A program made the translations under genes and the position numbers. From an uncultured Prevotellaceae bacterium (GTDB lineage: Bacteria; Bacteroidota; Bacteroidia; Bacteroidales; Bacteroidaceae): 64,000 nt of DNA. A model generated the notes under the pieces. That model was not told the origin of the DNA. It was given only the letters and a program-made list of their open reading frames with translations, and did not search any database. The stretch is taken from contig OMZS01000003.1 of NCBI GenBank assembly GCA_900315565.1, forward strand, positions 1 through 64,000, written 5' to 3'. Positions 26,927 to 35,326 of the stretch are shown piece by piece (the first letter of the stretch is position 1; every line of letters starts with the position of its first letter).

Positions 26927-28069
26927 TTATGGCTCTTCTTCAATGAACTCGAAGTTGTGCCACTGCAGCTGGGGGGCAAACTTCTGGGCTATGGAGGCAT
27001 GGATGATGTGTATTGACTCATCATCAGAGCCGTAGCCGATTACTTCGGGTTGATGGCCCGTCTCTCCGTCGTCTTCAAATGGACGGTCGATAACGAAATA
27101 GTTGATGTAGCCATCGCGCACCACGGCATAATAGCCTATGTGTTCCTCGTCGCTGGTGTAGGCCACCAGGTCGGTGGACTTCCACTGTGCATCGTCTTCG
27201 GGCTTTACGGAGTAGAGGCCGTTTATCTGGTGCATGACATCGTTGATGGCCACGGTCTGCATGTCGCCCTTAAACTGGGCAAAGATGGTGTATTCGTCAG
27301 CGTCTGAGGGGGCGGTCTTGGCTTTGCTGAGGCAGAGCAGGGGGAAACCGTTGTCCTGCGGGTCGATGAGGGCGTACTGCGAGAAGCCTTGCTCGCTGGC
27401 CTGATACCAGTCGTCTTCGGCAAACCATTGGTAGCGGAAGTCGTTGATTTGGCTGCGGCTGTAGTGGTGGCGCGTGCCATCCCATTTGTAGATGTGGGTG
27501 ATGGCGGTCTGCCAATGGTCGAAGTGTTCGGAGATTTGTAGGTCGGTGCCTTCCATGGGCAGGCTCCATCCTATGTGCGAGGATTTGTGCTTCGGCTTGT
27601 ATTCATCTACGGGCGAAGCCTCGGGGCGCAACGTCTGTGTGGCGGGGTCGTAGTCGTACCAGCAGAGCAGGTTTTGTGGCATGACGTGCTGCTGATAGAG
27701 GCTGACGGCAAACAGACGGTGCCCGTTGGCGCGTCGCCACACACAGGCCTCCATCTGGTCGATGTCGGTGTTCGACGAGAGGTCGGCATAGCCGTTGCGC
27801 CGGTTGACGAGTACGCGCCAGTCGTCGTCGCTCTCATACTGTTGGCCGTCTTTCAGCTGGGGGGCATGCTTGAGCACCTCGCTCACGGCATAGGTGGGCC
27901 ACTTCTGGTGGAAGGCGGTGAGCAGTGTGATGATGTTGGGCGTCTGGCCGCCATCTTTCACGGTGATGGGGGCTTTGCGCCATTGGCGGTTGATTTCGTC
28001 GTTGTCGGTGAGTGCCATGGCTGCCACGCTGACGGTGAGCAAAGCCATGAGGATGATGGTTTTTCTCAT
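26927..28069 (-). CDS. Secreted protein of unknown function
   Basis: 380 residues from the ATG at 28069, chosen for the signal peptide MRKTIILMALLTVSVAAMA; the upstream GTG would overlap the preceding gene and add a basic stretch. Mature part is soluble, rich in D/W/Y: VKDGGQTPNIITLLTAFHQKWPTYAVSEVL, WRRANGHRLFAVSLYQQHVMPQNLLCWYDYDP, and a C-terminal acidic tail. No motif recognised. Last gene of a minus-strand series of exported proteins (32.0 to 26.9 kb). The preceding gene ends 20 bp upstream of this start, so the two are probably co-transcribed. Confidence 0.7.
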   Translation of the reverse strand: MRKTIILMALLTVSVAAMALTDNDEINRQWRKAPITVKDGGQTPNIITLLTAFHQKWPTYAVSEVLKHAPQLKDGQQYESDDDWRVLVNRRNGYADLSSNTDIDQMEACVWRRANGHRLFAVSLYQQHVMPQNLLCWYDYDPATQTLRPEASPVDEYKPKHKSSHIGWSLPMEGTDLQISEHFDHWQTAITHIYKWDGTRHHYSRSQINDFRYQWFAEDDWYQASEQGFSQYALIDPQDNGFPLLCLSKAKTAPSDADEYTIFAQFKGDMQTVAINDVMHQINGLYSVKPEDDAQWKSTDLVAYTSDEEHIGYYAVVRDGYINYFVIDRPFEDDGETGHQPEVIGYGSDDESIHIIHASIAQKFAPQLQWHNFEFIEEEP

Positions 28070-28089
28070 GGTCGGGGAAGTTGTTGTGG

Positions 28090-28872
28090 TTATTGTTTCT
28101 GTTTGATATAGATGCCGTCGAACGTGGCACCTAAGCCGAAGCACTTGTGCAACTCGTCAGTGCCCTCGGTGGTTTCGAGCACCACAAACAGGGGGAAGAA
28201 CGTGGCTCGGAAACCGTAGTGGCACTCGTTCACATTGGAGTATTCAAACTCGTTGCCCTTGAGCACAGCGGGGCGGTCAGGGTCGCTGTCGCCCTCGGCA
28301 ATGTTCTGCGGGCAGTTGCTCACCGAGAAGTGGAGCCGGTTTTTGCCGGCGGCCTTGAAGCTGACTTCGCCGCCCATCATGGCCTTGTAGTTGCTGTTCC
28401 AGAACGTGTAGCTGTATTCGCGCCCAATGTTGCCCGGGTCTTCGGGCGTGAGGGGCGAGGAAGGATACCATGCGGGTTTCCGGAATTGCGAGGCCATGCG
28501 GCTGAAGGGCATGTCTTTCAGCGTCTTGGGATTGGTCCATTGTCCGCTCACAAACTCGTAGTCGCCTTCCACCTCGGTGAACGAAAAGTGAATGTGACCC
28601 GTGACGGTTCCGTCGGGCTGAAACTCGCGGAAATACACATCGCTGGTGGTGTCGTCGTAGCTGATATGTCCGGCAATCAGTATGGGGGCCGGGTTTTTGG
28701 CCTTGGGGTAGTAAATGTAACCGGCGGCGATGTTGTGGTTGCCTGTCTCAAAGGCAATCTCCACCTGTATGCGCCCGTTGAGCAGCCCCTTGAAGTAGTA
28801 TGGCGGTTCGTCTTGCGCCCATGTCTGCACGACGAGCGTCAGGGCCCAAAGGATAAATGCTATTCTTTTCAT
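28090..28872 (-). CDS. Secreted protein of unknown function
   Basis: 260 residues from the ATG at 28872 (MKRIAFILWALTLVVQTWAQ signal peptide). The longer frame to 28959 reads through the AATGCATAATG repeat (translated as HYSLSIMHYS) and is rejected. Mature sequence is beta-rich: YYFKGLLNGRIQVEIAFETGNHNIAAGYIYYPKAKNPAPILI, then GHISY and GHIHFSFTEVEGDYEFVSGQW. The start recalls Bacteroidota proteins whose motif is GxIxxxxxxxFxxxxxxGxYYYxK, of unknown role. I do not assign a function. Confidence 0.72.
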   Translation of the reverse strand: MKRIAFILWALTLVVQTWAQDEPPYYFKGLLNGRIQVEIAFETGNHNIAAGYIYYPKAKNPAPILIAGHISYDDTTSDVYFREFQPDGTVTGHIHFSFTEVEGDYEFVSGQWTNPKTLKDMPFSRMASQFRKPAWYPSSPLTPEDPGNIGREYSYTFWNSNYKAMMGGEVSFKAAGKNRLHFSVSNCPQNIAEGDSDPDRPAVLKGNEFEYSNVNECHYGFRATFFPLFVVLETTEGTDELHKCFGLGATFDGIYIKQKQ

Positions 28873-28884
28873 ACTCAAAGTTTT

Positions 28885-29055
28885 TTTATGCATAATAATG
28901 CATAATGAATAATGCATAATGCTTAATGAATAATGCTTAATGAATAATGCATAATGCATAATGAATAATTATCAATTATCAATTGTCAATTATCAATTGT
29001 CAATTATCAATTATCAATTATCAATTATCAATTGTCAATTATCAATTATCAATTC
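28885..29055. repeat. Two adjacent low-complexity tracts: AATGCATAATGAATAATG and AATTATCAATTGTC units
   Basis: 28890-28968 holds variants of AATGCATAATG / AATGCTTAATG. 28969-29055 holds about nine TTATCAATT/TTGTCAATT units. The second tract overlaps the stop codon of the 29.05-kb gene. No gene inside. Confidence 0.9.
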
Positions 29056-30518
29056 TCATCGGCGTTTCTGTAATAAATGTAGTAGTCGCTTTCTTTGGGC
29101 AGCGACTTCAGGTATGCGCTGCCTTTCTCCTTGTCAAAGGGCTTGCCGTCCATGTGGCATTCGTCCATTTCGCCGTAAACCTGCAACGCCTTGAAACTGT
29201 GCACCACACGGCTATTGTGCAACTCATACACCTCGTGGTAGTAGGCAGGGCCGCCGGCGGGGCCAGAGATGCTGACAAATCCGTTGCCGTTCTTCATCTT
29301 GTGGAGCATGGCCTGCCGCTTGCCGTCCTCCACGCCTATAAGTTCGATGTTGCCATTCTTGCAGGTGAACAGTGCCCCGTGCTTGTCGTCCTTGTCGCGC
29401 AGCCAGTACTCGTCGAATCCGTCGCCGTCGAAGTCAGCGGCAAAGTAGCGGGTCAGCTCGTAGTATTTGTTCTCGTGAGGATCTTGTTCCAAATAGAGTT
29501 TTTGCATCTGTTTGGCATAAGTTTTCCAGAGCGGCGTCATCTCGTCGGGAATGTTGGCTTGGAAAACAGCGTACTGCTGTCTGATAAGTTTGCCGTCGCG
29601 CAGAAGCAGCAGGCCCGCGCTGCAACTTTCCACACAGCCGCGGGTGTAGCACAGTTCCAGCCCGTTGGGGCCTTCGAAGGCGGCATCGATGTAGCTGATG
29701 TTGTATTCGCCCTCGTCGTCAACGTTCCATCCGAAGCTGGTGTCGGAATCATACCAGCCCTTCACGGGATAGGAATACACCTTGTCGCCGTCGGTCACCA
29801 CCTCCACGGCCCACACGCTCTTGTTCTTGGGTTTGAACTGCACAATGCCGTAGTCGTAGCGGTTGCCGATGCGCACGAAGGTGAGCGAGCGGCTTGCCTT
29901 CATGTTGTATTGCTTCTCCAACTGTTGCACCACCGATGCGGGGAAAGACTTGCCCTCTTCGCCGCTGGCGCATTCCAGCTGCTTGCGGCTTTTCAGATAG
30001 CTCTCGGTGACCAGCAGGTAGAGAGTCCCGTCCTGCTTCCCCATTTTGGTGTCAGAATTGGCGAAGGCATACCTGGCACCCTTCGTGGGAATGCTCGCAC
30101 GACTGTGAATAACACCTAGGTCAGCATCCTCGCCGTCGGGATTTTTCAGCAGTTCGTCAACAAACTTCACATCGACCATTGTCTTCTGGTCGAGAAGCAG
30201 CTTGGTGTAGAGCGGGGCACGGCGGCGGAAGTCGGTTTGTAGCTTCCATGCCTGATGGTATTGCTCGAACGATTCGTCGTCGTCGCCGCTTTTCTGCGGT
30301 TCTTCAAACTCACTCCAGTAGGGCACCTGCATGTGTTCTTTGTCAAAAAAACAAAGAAACATGGGTAGGGGCGTGGTGTCGTTCACGGCAGCCACACTGC
30401 TGTCGCCCGCCACTATCGAGTCAGTGTTCTCAGGGCTTACGGCATTCGCCTGTCCCTGGTTCTTACAACCGGCCATCAGCACCATGGCACCAATGGCAAA
30501 AATCAACAGCTTTTTCAT
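29049..30518 (-). CDS. Lipoprotein with FG-GAP-like calcium-loop segment
   Basis: 489 residues from the ATG at 30518 (MKKLLIFAIGAMVLMAGC, lipobox MAGC). The ATG at 30566 would add a charged leader and is less likely. The mature part has a Gln/Ala/Ser-rich linker, then a mixed domain with YAFANSDTKMGKQDGTLYLLVTES. Near residue 385, DFDGDGFDEYWLRDKDD is typical of a Ca2+-binding FG-GAP/VCBS-like loop. Cysteines in CYTRGCVESC may pair. Probably anchored in the outer membrane. Its TGA stop is formed by the flanking AATTGAGAATTG-type tract. Confidence 0.75.
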   Translation of the reverse strand: MKKLLIFAIGAMVLMAGCKNQGQANAVSPENTDSIVAGDSSVAAVNDTTPLPMFLCFFDKEHMQVPYWSEFEEPQKSGDDDESFEQYHQAWKLQTDFRRRAPLYTKLLLDQKTMVDVKFVDELLKNPDGEDADLGVIHSRASIPTKGARYAFANSDTKMGKQDGTLYLLVTESYLKSRKQLECASGEEGKSFPASVVQQLEKQYNMKASRSLTFVRIGNRYDYGIVQFKPKNKSVWAVEVVTDGDKVYSYPVKGWYDSDTSFGWNVDDEGEYNISYIDAAFEGPNGLELCYTRGCVESCSAGLLLLRDGKLIRQQYAVFQANIPDEMTPLWKTYAKQMQKLYLEQDPHENKYYELTRYFAADFDGDGFDEYWLRDKDDKHGALFTCKNGNIELIGVEDGKRQAMLHKMKNGNGFVSISGPAGGPAYYHEVYELHNSRVVHSFKALQVYGEMDECHMDGKPFDKEKGSAYLKSLPKESDYYIYYRNADEN

Positions 30519-30692
30519 ATTCTTCAATTTAAGTTTTCGTGTTCTCTCTGGCTTTGTGGAGTTCAAGGAGTTGCAGGGAGTTCAAGGAGTTCAAGGAGTT
30601 GCAAGACAAATGCTTCGATAACGGAAATGGTAACACCCATCACCCATCACCCATCACCCAACACCTCTTTTCCCCTTCATTTTGCAAAAATA
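30519..30692 (-). promoter_or_regulatory. Promoter and repeat-filled leader of the FG-GAP-like lipoprotein gene
   Basis: Minus-strand TATTTTTGC at 30692-30684. The leader of about 160 nt consists largely of TGGGTGATGGG heptads (30634-30664) and GTTCAAGGAGTT units (30560-30602). The rest of the spacer to 30856 contains an AGCATGGAAC/GTTCATGCT stem-loop (about 30763-30793) and no gene. Confidence 0.55.
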
Positions 30693-30856
30693 ATAAAATC
30701 TTTTAGATATATAGCCAATTATTCGTAGTTTTTTTCATTAGCCCATGCCATAAAACAAAAAAGCATGGAACGCATCGCTGCGGTTCATGCTGACCCCGGG
30801 TATGAATTAAAATCAGTTGTATTGTTTACTTTACCTGTGATAGTTGAGATGTATCT

Positions 30857-32011
30857 TTATTTCACCACCTCTCGAGGGTGATAGTCGAACAGACGCTGGT
30901 TCTGGCGAAGCTCATTTATGTTGAGGTTTTCCACCTTACCGCTCCAGTTGGCACCCCACATGGCGAAGGGCTCGCCCTCGGGCACAACGAGCGTGACGTT
31001 TTCGATGTGGAGCGGAATGGGCTCGAAAACATAGACGATGGCAAAATGATCGCCCGTAACGCCTTCTACCCAGAACAGATTGTCGTTAGGATAGTCCTGC
31101 ACGTCCTTGCACTTATACCGGTGGCCTTGCTGGTCGAGAAGTATCGTGTTGCCCCCACGGCCGAAGTACTCACGCATCCAGTTCATCTCACAGGCTTCTG
31201 CCAGATAGGTGGCTTCTGGCGTGCGCCACATGGCGTAGGTTCCGTCCTTCACAGGCTTGATGAGGTGGGCATCGTCGTAGATAGCCCACGTCTCGTGGTT
31301 GTCCTTGTCGTAATTCTTGGCCTCGGCAACAAGGTGCGGCTTGTGGAACTGGGGAACGTCATCGTAATTGTATGGATCTCTCTCTACGCCTAGAAAGTTG
31401 CCTGACTGAAAATAAAGGTCCACGTCCATGCCTCTCATATACCAGTTGGGTACGCCATAGATGGCAATCTCCTTGACGGTCTCTGGCAGTTTGGGGAAGA
31501 AGATTTGGAAATCGACCACCGCTCCCTCTTTGCCCTTAAAGCAGAACACCTTGCCGTAACAGTCGGGCACGGTGCGGCGCGAACGATAGATGGTGCCTGT
31601 CTTTTTGTCCAGAATGACGCACTCGTCGCTGCACAGCCAGAAGTTTTCCACGATGTCGGCGGGCATGCGGAAGTAGCAGTGCAGCACGGTCTCGTTGTTC
31701 TCTTCTGTCAGCTGCCACACCACAGGGCTGTACGATTCGCCTTTAGGAAGTTGACCCAGTTGCGGGAAAATGTTTTCAACGTCAACGACAGGTACGTTGT
31801 TGATACAACCCATGTTCTCGTGCCACGAGTTGTTCTCCGTGTTAGGCCAGAGGACAATCTTCAACTTCGTTTTCTTGTCAACAATGGCTTCGGGGCACGG
31901 TCGCATATAAATGCCGTCGCTCTTTGCCAGGATTTTAACGTCCTTCTTCGTTTGTGCCTGCATCGAGAGGCAGGCGATAGCCATCAGGCTAAGGGTAATG
32001 ATTCGTTTCAT
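30857..32011 (-). CDS. Secreted protein of unknown function, third gene of the ECF sigma operon
   Basis: 384 residues. Signal peptide MKRIITLSLMAIACLSMQAQ. Mature part has many aromatic residues (FQIFFPKLPETVKEIAIYGVPNWYMRGMDVDLYF, FAMWGANWSGKVENL) and reads as a beta-sandwich-rich exported protein; no catalytic motif seen. The start overlaps the upstream gene's stop as ATGA, so translation is coupled to the putative anti-sigma factor, which suggests a role as the sensor or output of that signalling unit. Confidence 0.75.
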   Translation of the reverse strand: MKRIITLSLMAIACLSMQAQTKKDVKILAKSDGIYMRPCPEAIVDKKTKLKIVLWPNTENNSWHENMGCINNVPVVDVENIFPQLGQLPKGESYSPVVWQLTEENNETVLHCYFRMPADIVENFWLCSDECVILDKKTGTIYRSRRTVPDCYGKVFCFKGKEGAVVDFQIFFPKLPETVKEIAIYGVPNWYMRGMDVDLYFQSGNFLGVERDPYNYDDVPQFHKPHLVAEAKNYDKDNHETWAIYDDAHLIKPVKDGTYAMWRTPEATYLAEACEMNWMREYFGRGGNTILLDQQGHRYKCKDVQDYPNDNLFWVEGVTGDHFAIVYVFEPIPLHIENVTLVVPEGEPFAMWGANWSGKVENLNINELRQNQRLFDYHPREVVK

Positions 32012-32940
32012 ATATCTCTCGTTTTGATGTTCATACTCTTGGTGTGCATCAGCTCGTCGCGATACTCCTGATAACAGGCCGAAGATACTTCTACCCCTAT
32101 GGGAGCATTCGTGCTGTAGAGAAGAATTGCGCCGTTGATGCGCTCAGCTATCCAGCGGTATTGCAGTTGATGGCGCATGTCTTTCAGTTCGAAGAAGAAC
32201 TGCTGATGTGAGAAGTTCAGGTGATAGCCTGACGTCTTGTCGCTATACCTACAGGCCACCTGCAGCAACCGGCTGAAAAGGTCAATCTCTTGGTTGTCGG
32301 GGAACACATACACCGATGACACCACGCTGCTGCCCGCTGAAGCTGAACACGCCAGCTCGCCCTCTTTCACCTTGTTGTAAGCAGCCATCTTGGCAATGAA
32401 GTCATCCACGCGGGCCGGGTCTTGATAGGGGATAGTGTCCTCTGAGAGTTTGTGGGTGGCATAGCATAGTTGGGTGTTGGTTGTTGGGTGCTGGGTGTTG
32501 GTTGTTGGGTGTTGGTTGTTGGTTGCTAGGTGTTGGTTGTTGGTTTCAGATTGTTGGGTGCAGGGTGCTGGTTTCAGGGTGTTGGTTTCAGGGTGTTGGG
32601 TGTTGGGTGTTGGGTGTTGGGTGTTGGCAGATGAATTCGTTTTATTTGCCAAATTCGTTGTTTGTTGAGGCTTCGGTTCCGCCTTTGCTATGGCCTTGGT
32701 AGCCGACTGCTCCTGCCTGTCTGTCGGCATGAACGTCAGGCCAATGCCAATGATGAGCAGCAGACATGCTGCGACAGTCACCCACCACCACCGCTTGGCA
32801 GCGGGTACAAGTTCTGGCTTGGTCTGCTCCCCTGTCTGCAGCTTCATGCTTTCCATGAAGTTTTCGGGCAGTTTGGGCGTGTCAGCGTATTTGCGTCGTA
32901 GCGCCTCGCGCAGGTCGGTATCTTTATATTTTTCTTCCAT
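32008..32940 (-). CDS. Putative membrane anti-sigma factor with NTQHPT repeat linker
   Basis: 310 residues. N-terminal cytosolic part (1-50) is charged: DLREALRRKYADTPKLPENFMESMKLQ. One membrane helix at about 51-70 (WWVTVAACLLLIIGIGLTFM). The periplasmic stalk (about 100-160) is made of NTQHPTP/NNQHLAT repeats encoded by TGGGTGT heptads. The C-terminal globular part includes FSRLLQVACRYSDKTSGYHLNFSHQQFFFELKD. Position between an ECF sigma gene and a secreted-protein gene, with 42 bp and a 4-bp overlap, makes an anti-sigma role likely; no named anti-sigma domain was recognised. Confidence 0.7.
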   Translation of the reverse strand: MEEKYKDTDLREALRRKYADTPKLPENFMESMKLQTGEQTKPELVPAAKRWWWVTVAACLLLIIGIGLTFMPTDRQEQSATKAIAKAEPKPQQTTNLANKTNSSANTQHPTPNTQHPETNTLKPAPCTQQSETNNQHLATNNQHPTTNTQHPTTNTQLCYATHKLSEDTIPYQDPARVDDFIAKMAAYNKVKEGELACSASAGSSVVSSVYVFPDNQEIDLFSRLLQVACRYSDKTSGYHLNFSHQQFFFELKDMRHQLQYRWIAERINGAILLYSTNAPIGVEVSSACYQEYRDELMHTKSMNIKTRDI

Positions 32941-32982
32941 CTTTTTTTATCTGAAGCCACTTAGAATGATGAGAACGAATTA

Positions 32983-33591
32983 TCATCTCATTTGTTTATA
33001 CAGTTTCTTACGTATGCGGTAGAGTCGGTTGGCCAGCGCTTTTGCGTCGATGCCCGTGATGTAGGCAATCTCAGCGAGTGGCCGGTCGTCGAAATAGTAG
33101 AGTGTGAGCAGCATCCGTTCGTCGGCAGGCAGCAGGTCAATCAGTTTTCCTAATTGCTCAATGCGCTCCTCGCGGCCTGTGGAAAGGTGTGTCTCCAACT
33201 GCTTGTCTTTGATGTCCGCTGGCCAGTCTTCATCGTCCTCGATAGTGATGACGGGTTGCCGGTGGCGTTTCATGAAATCCAGGGTCAGCCGATAAGCAAT
33301 GCAGCAGAGCCACGTGGAGAGCGATGCCCGGTGCGCATCGTAACTGCCGATGCGACTGAATGCTTTCAGAAAAGTGTCCTGCGCCAGCTCTTGGGCATCC
33401 ATTACGTTGGGCACCTGTTTCACAATCATGGAAAACACTTGTGCGGCGTAGCGGCTGACCAATTCTGTCTGCCCTTCGTGACTGCCATCCCTGACAGCCT
33501 CGGCAATCTGCTTTTCTGTTAGCACTCTTGTTTTTGGCTTCACTCTACTTGTTATACGACAAATTCCAGAAAATATCTCGCATTTCCCCAA
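32983..33591 (-). CDS. ECF-type RNA polymerase sigma factor
   Basis: 202 residues from the ATG at 33591; a GTG at 33543 (VKPKTRVLTEKQIAEAV) is an alternative start that fits the family better, so the first 16 residues are uncertain. Region 2: RYAAQVFSMIVKQVPNVMDAQELAQDTFLKAFSRI, STWLCCIAYRLTLDFMKRH. Region 4: LLPADERMLLTLYYFDDRPLAEIAYITGIDAKALANRLYRIRKKL. First gene of the minus-strand operon with the repeat-stalk membrane protein and the secreted 384-residue protein. Confidence 0.9.
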   Translation of the reverse strand: MGKCEIFSGICRITSRVKPKTRVLTEKQIAEAVRDGSHEGQTELVSRYAAQVFSMIVKQVPNVMDAQELAQDTFLKAFSRIGSYDAHRASLSTWLCCIAYRLTLDFMKRHRQPVITIEDDEDWPADIKDKQLETHLSTGREERIEQLGKLIDLLPADERMLLTLYYFDDRPLAEIAYITGIDAKALANRLYRIRKKLYKQMR

Positions 33592-33755
33592 ACTTTTTTT
33601 GTTTTTTCATGTTTTTTTGTGTTTTTCTTTCTTTAGGAGCATAGCCGGGCTATTGCCGATGAAAGGGAATCGTAAACTTTTTTATGTTAATTGGAAAAAA
33701 CTGTGCTATATGCTTTTGCCAATAAGGTGCCTGAAAGGGGCATATTTTTATTGGT

Positions 33756-34254
33756 TTGTTTGTGATTTTGAATAATAAGTCGTTGGATAAGCGTATCTGT
33801 CGGTTGCGGACGAACCTGTTGCAGTGGGAGTTTGGCGTGTTGCCATCCAAGGTGCTCAAAGAAGATAAGGCTGAATACATACAGGCTCTGATAGACACTC
33901 GCGAGAGAGAAGACATCTCTGTTTTTATCGATTGCATGACTAAGTTGCATTGCCTGCATCTACAAACGGATATTGGCCAATTCATCCAATCAACGGCTGA
34001 GGAAATGGTCGATAAATCAACTTTAAGACAGGATTTGGTCGATAAAACCTTCATTGGTAGAGAAACTGGTCGATATTTTGGAATTTGTGAATGATAAAGA
34101 ATGGATTACGACAGAAGAAATCGTTAAAAACTTCGGCTTCAATCCAACTACAGCCAAACGCTATCTTCGTCAACTCACAGAGTTTGGCTATTTGGAGGTG
34201 CTTGGTGGCAACAAAAACAGGATGTACAAAAAAAGAGTTAGGTGTTCTCTCTAG
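33756..34254 (+). pseudogene. Decayed C-terminal remnant of a Fic-family protein
   Basis: Two frames together give the C-terminal part of Fic (AMPylator/DUF-type) proteins as I know them. First frame: EFGVLPSKVLKEDKAEYIQALIDTR and HLQTDIGQFIQSTAEEMVDKS. Then, one frame over from about 34045, KPSLVEKLVDILEF and the winged-helix tail TTEEIVKNFGFNPTTAKRYLRQL. The HPFxxGNG catalytic core and the N-terminus are missing and there is a frameshift near 34042-34050, so it is not functional. It lies at the edge of the tRNA-Arg island and may be debris of an earlier insertion. Confidence 0.65.
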
Positions 34255-34359
34255 GGCAAATAAACACCTGATAGCTTGAATTGCTTCAGGAACAACTAAG
34301 AATGAATGGCGCAGAGGTAAGAGAAATTCTTCGGACCGCAGGGATTGCATATCCCTATT

Positions 34360-34438
34360 GGCTGGCGCCAGCCATCCTACAAAACCTTAAAAGGCTTCAA
34401 AGAATGTAAAGCGAGCTTTATTCTTTGAGGCCTTTTAA
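34360..34438. terminator. Palindrome and hairpin in noncoding island border
   Basis: GGCTGGCGCCAGCC (34360-34373) is a perfect 14-bp palindrome. TAAAAGGCTTCAAAGAAT and ATTCTTTGAGGCCTTTTA (about 34389-34437) form a long stem with T-runs. The spacer 34255-34732 contains no gene; it holds this, two tRNA fragments and a bidirectional terminator (34504-34552). Confidence 0.6.
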
Positions 34439-34445
34439 ACTTTTG

Positions 34446-34461
34446 TGATCCCGCAGGGATT
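34446..34461 (-). repeat. Short second copy of the tRNA-Arg 3' end
   Basis: TGATCCCGCAGGGATT is identical to the last 16 bases of the tRNA-Arg gene (36996-37011). A third att-like trace, 115 bp beyond the longer one. Confidence 0.7.
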
Positions 34462-34503
34462 GACAATGTCTTTCCCAGCCCTGCCACGGGCAGTTCTGAC
34501 ATG

Positions 34504-34552
34504 CAAAAAAAAAGTTCCATCTGAAATATAATTTCATTGGAACCCTTTTTTG
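34504..34552. terminator. Bidirectional hairpin terminator
   Basis: AAAAAGTTCCA and TGGAACCCTTTTTT flank an AT-rich loop. It would stop minus-strand transcripts from the ATPase/rloB pair. Confidence 0.6.
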
Positions 34553-34560
34553 TTTGTATG

Positions 34561-34602
34561 TGATCCCGCAGGGATTCAAACCCAAGACCTTCAGAACCGG
34601 AA
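34561..34602 (-). repeat. att-like duplication of the tRNA-Arg 3' half
   Basis: 42 bp matching tRNA-Arg positions 36996-37037 at 40 of 42 bases, from the discriminator base through the T-arm to the anticodon loop, in the same orientation. This is the typical crossover segment of tRNA-targeting integrases, so it marks the far end of an island of about 2.4 kb. No integrase gene is present. Confidence 0.85.
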
Positions 34603-34732
34603 AAAAACGTTGAAATCTCCCAAAACGCCTTTATTTATCGGCCTTTCAAGGATTTGCCCTTTTCATTTTGCGGCTATTTTGCGGCTATCATAGACGGGAA
34701 CTTGGTTCATTTGCTTATTTCTCTTTAAATTG

Positions 34733-35314
34733 TTACTTGTCTTCAATGACTTCAAAAGCTTTGGGGAGATTGCTGTATGATTCTCCCTCCGTTCCAAATG
34801 CCTGGGCACGTTGGATGGCTGTTTCAAGGCGGTGGCCTGCCAATAGGTCTGCCACCCATTTTTCTTTCGAGAGGAACTTCTCTTGTTTGGAGAAGTCGGG
34901 GATATACTTGTGCAGCACGTCAATCACATCGTTGGCTGTTGCAAAATACCTGTTGGTGTTCAGATAGTGCAGCAGGAACCAGAACTCGATGGATGGCATA
35001 CTGTCTCAGATGATAACGTCTTTACGGTCTTTATACTTCTGGCATAGCGCCTCGAACTTAGCAAGCTCCGTAGGATTGTTGCGTGTGATGTCAGTATCGA
35101 AGACGCATACGGCAATACCTCGGTCTGCCAGAACTCTATCTACTTGCTTCTGAATCTCATCTAATGACTGTTCGGTGAAGTTGCGAGGCTTGCAGGTATA
35201 GCGGTAGCCTTTGAGCCTACGAAGATTGGTGAAGTAGAAGCGTTCTGTCGCTCCCTCGCCTATAATCGTAATCTCAGGCTGTCTGAGTGATCTTTGTTGG
35301 GTCTTTCTTGCCAT
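34733..35314 (-). pseudogene. RloB/AbiLii-like TOPRIM-type protein interrupted by an in-frame TGA
   Basis: Start at 35314, 12 bp after the ATPase gene. Residues 1-102 carry ITIIGEGATERFYF (E20, E24) and VCVFDTDITRN (D73, D75), matching the acidic motifs of RloB-like proteins and a TOPRIM-like metal site. Codon 103 is TGA (35008-35006). The same frame continues without another stop for 90 residues with PSIEFWFLLHY, the hallmark C-terminal RloB motif, and ends at 34733. Total would be about 193 residues, normal for RloB. So one nonsense change separates it from an intact gene. The second half could also be translated from ATG 34999. Confidence 0.85.
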
Positions 35315-35326
35315 TTACAGTCCTCC

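Noticed and set aside
35006-35008. Selenocysteine at the rloB TGA
   Set aside because: No selenocysteine insertion hairpin was recognised after it, and the peroxidase in the window uses Cys.
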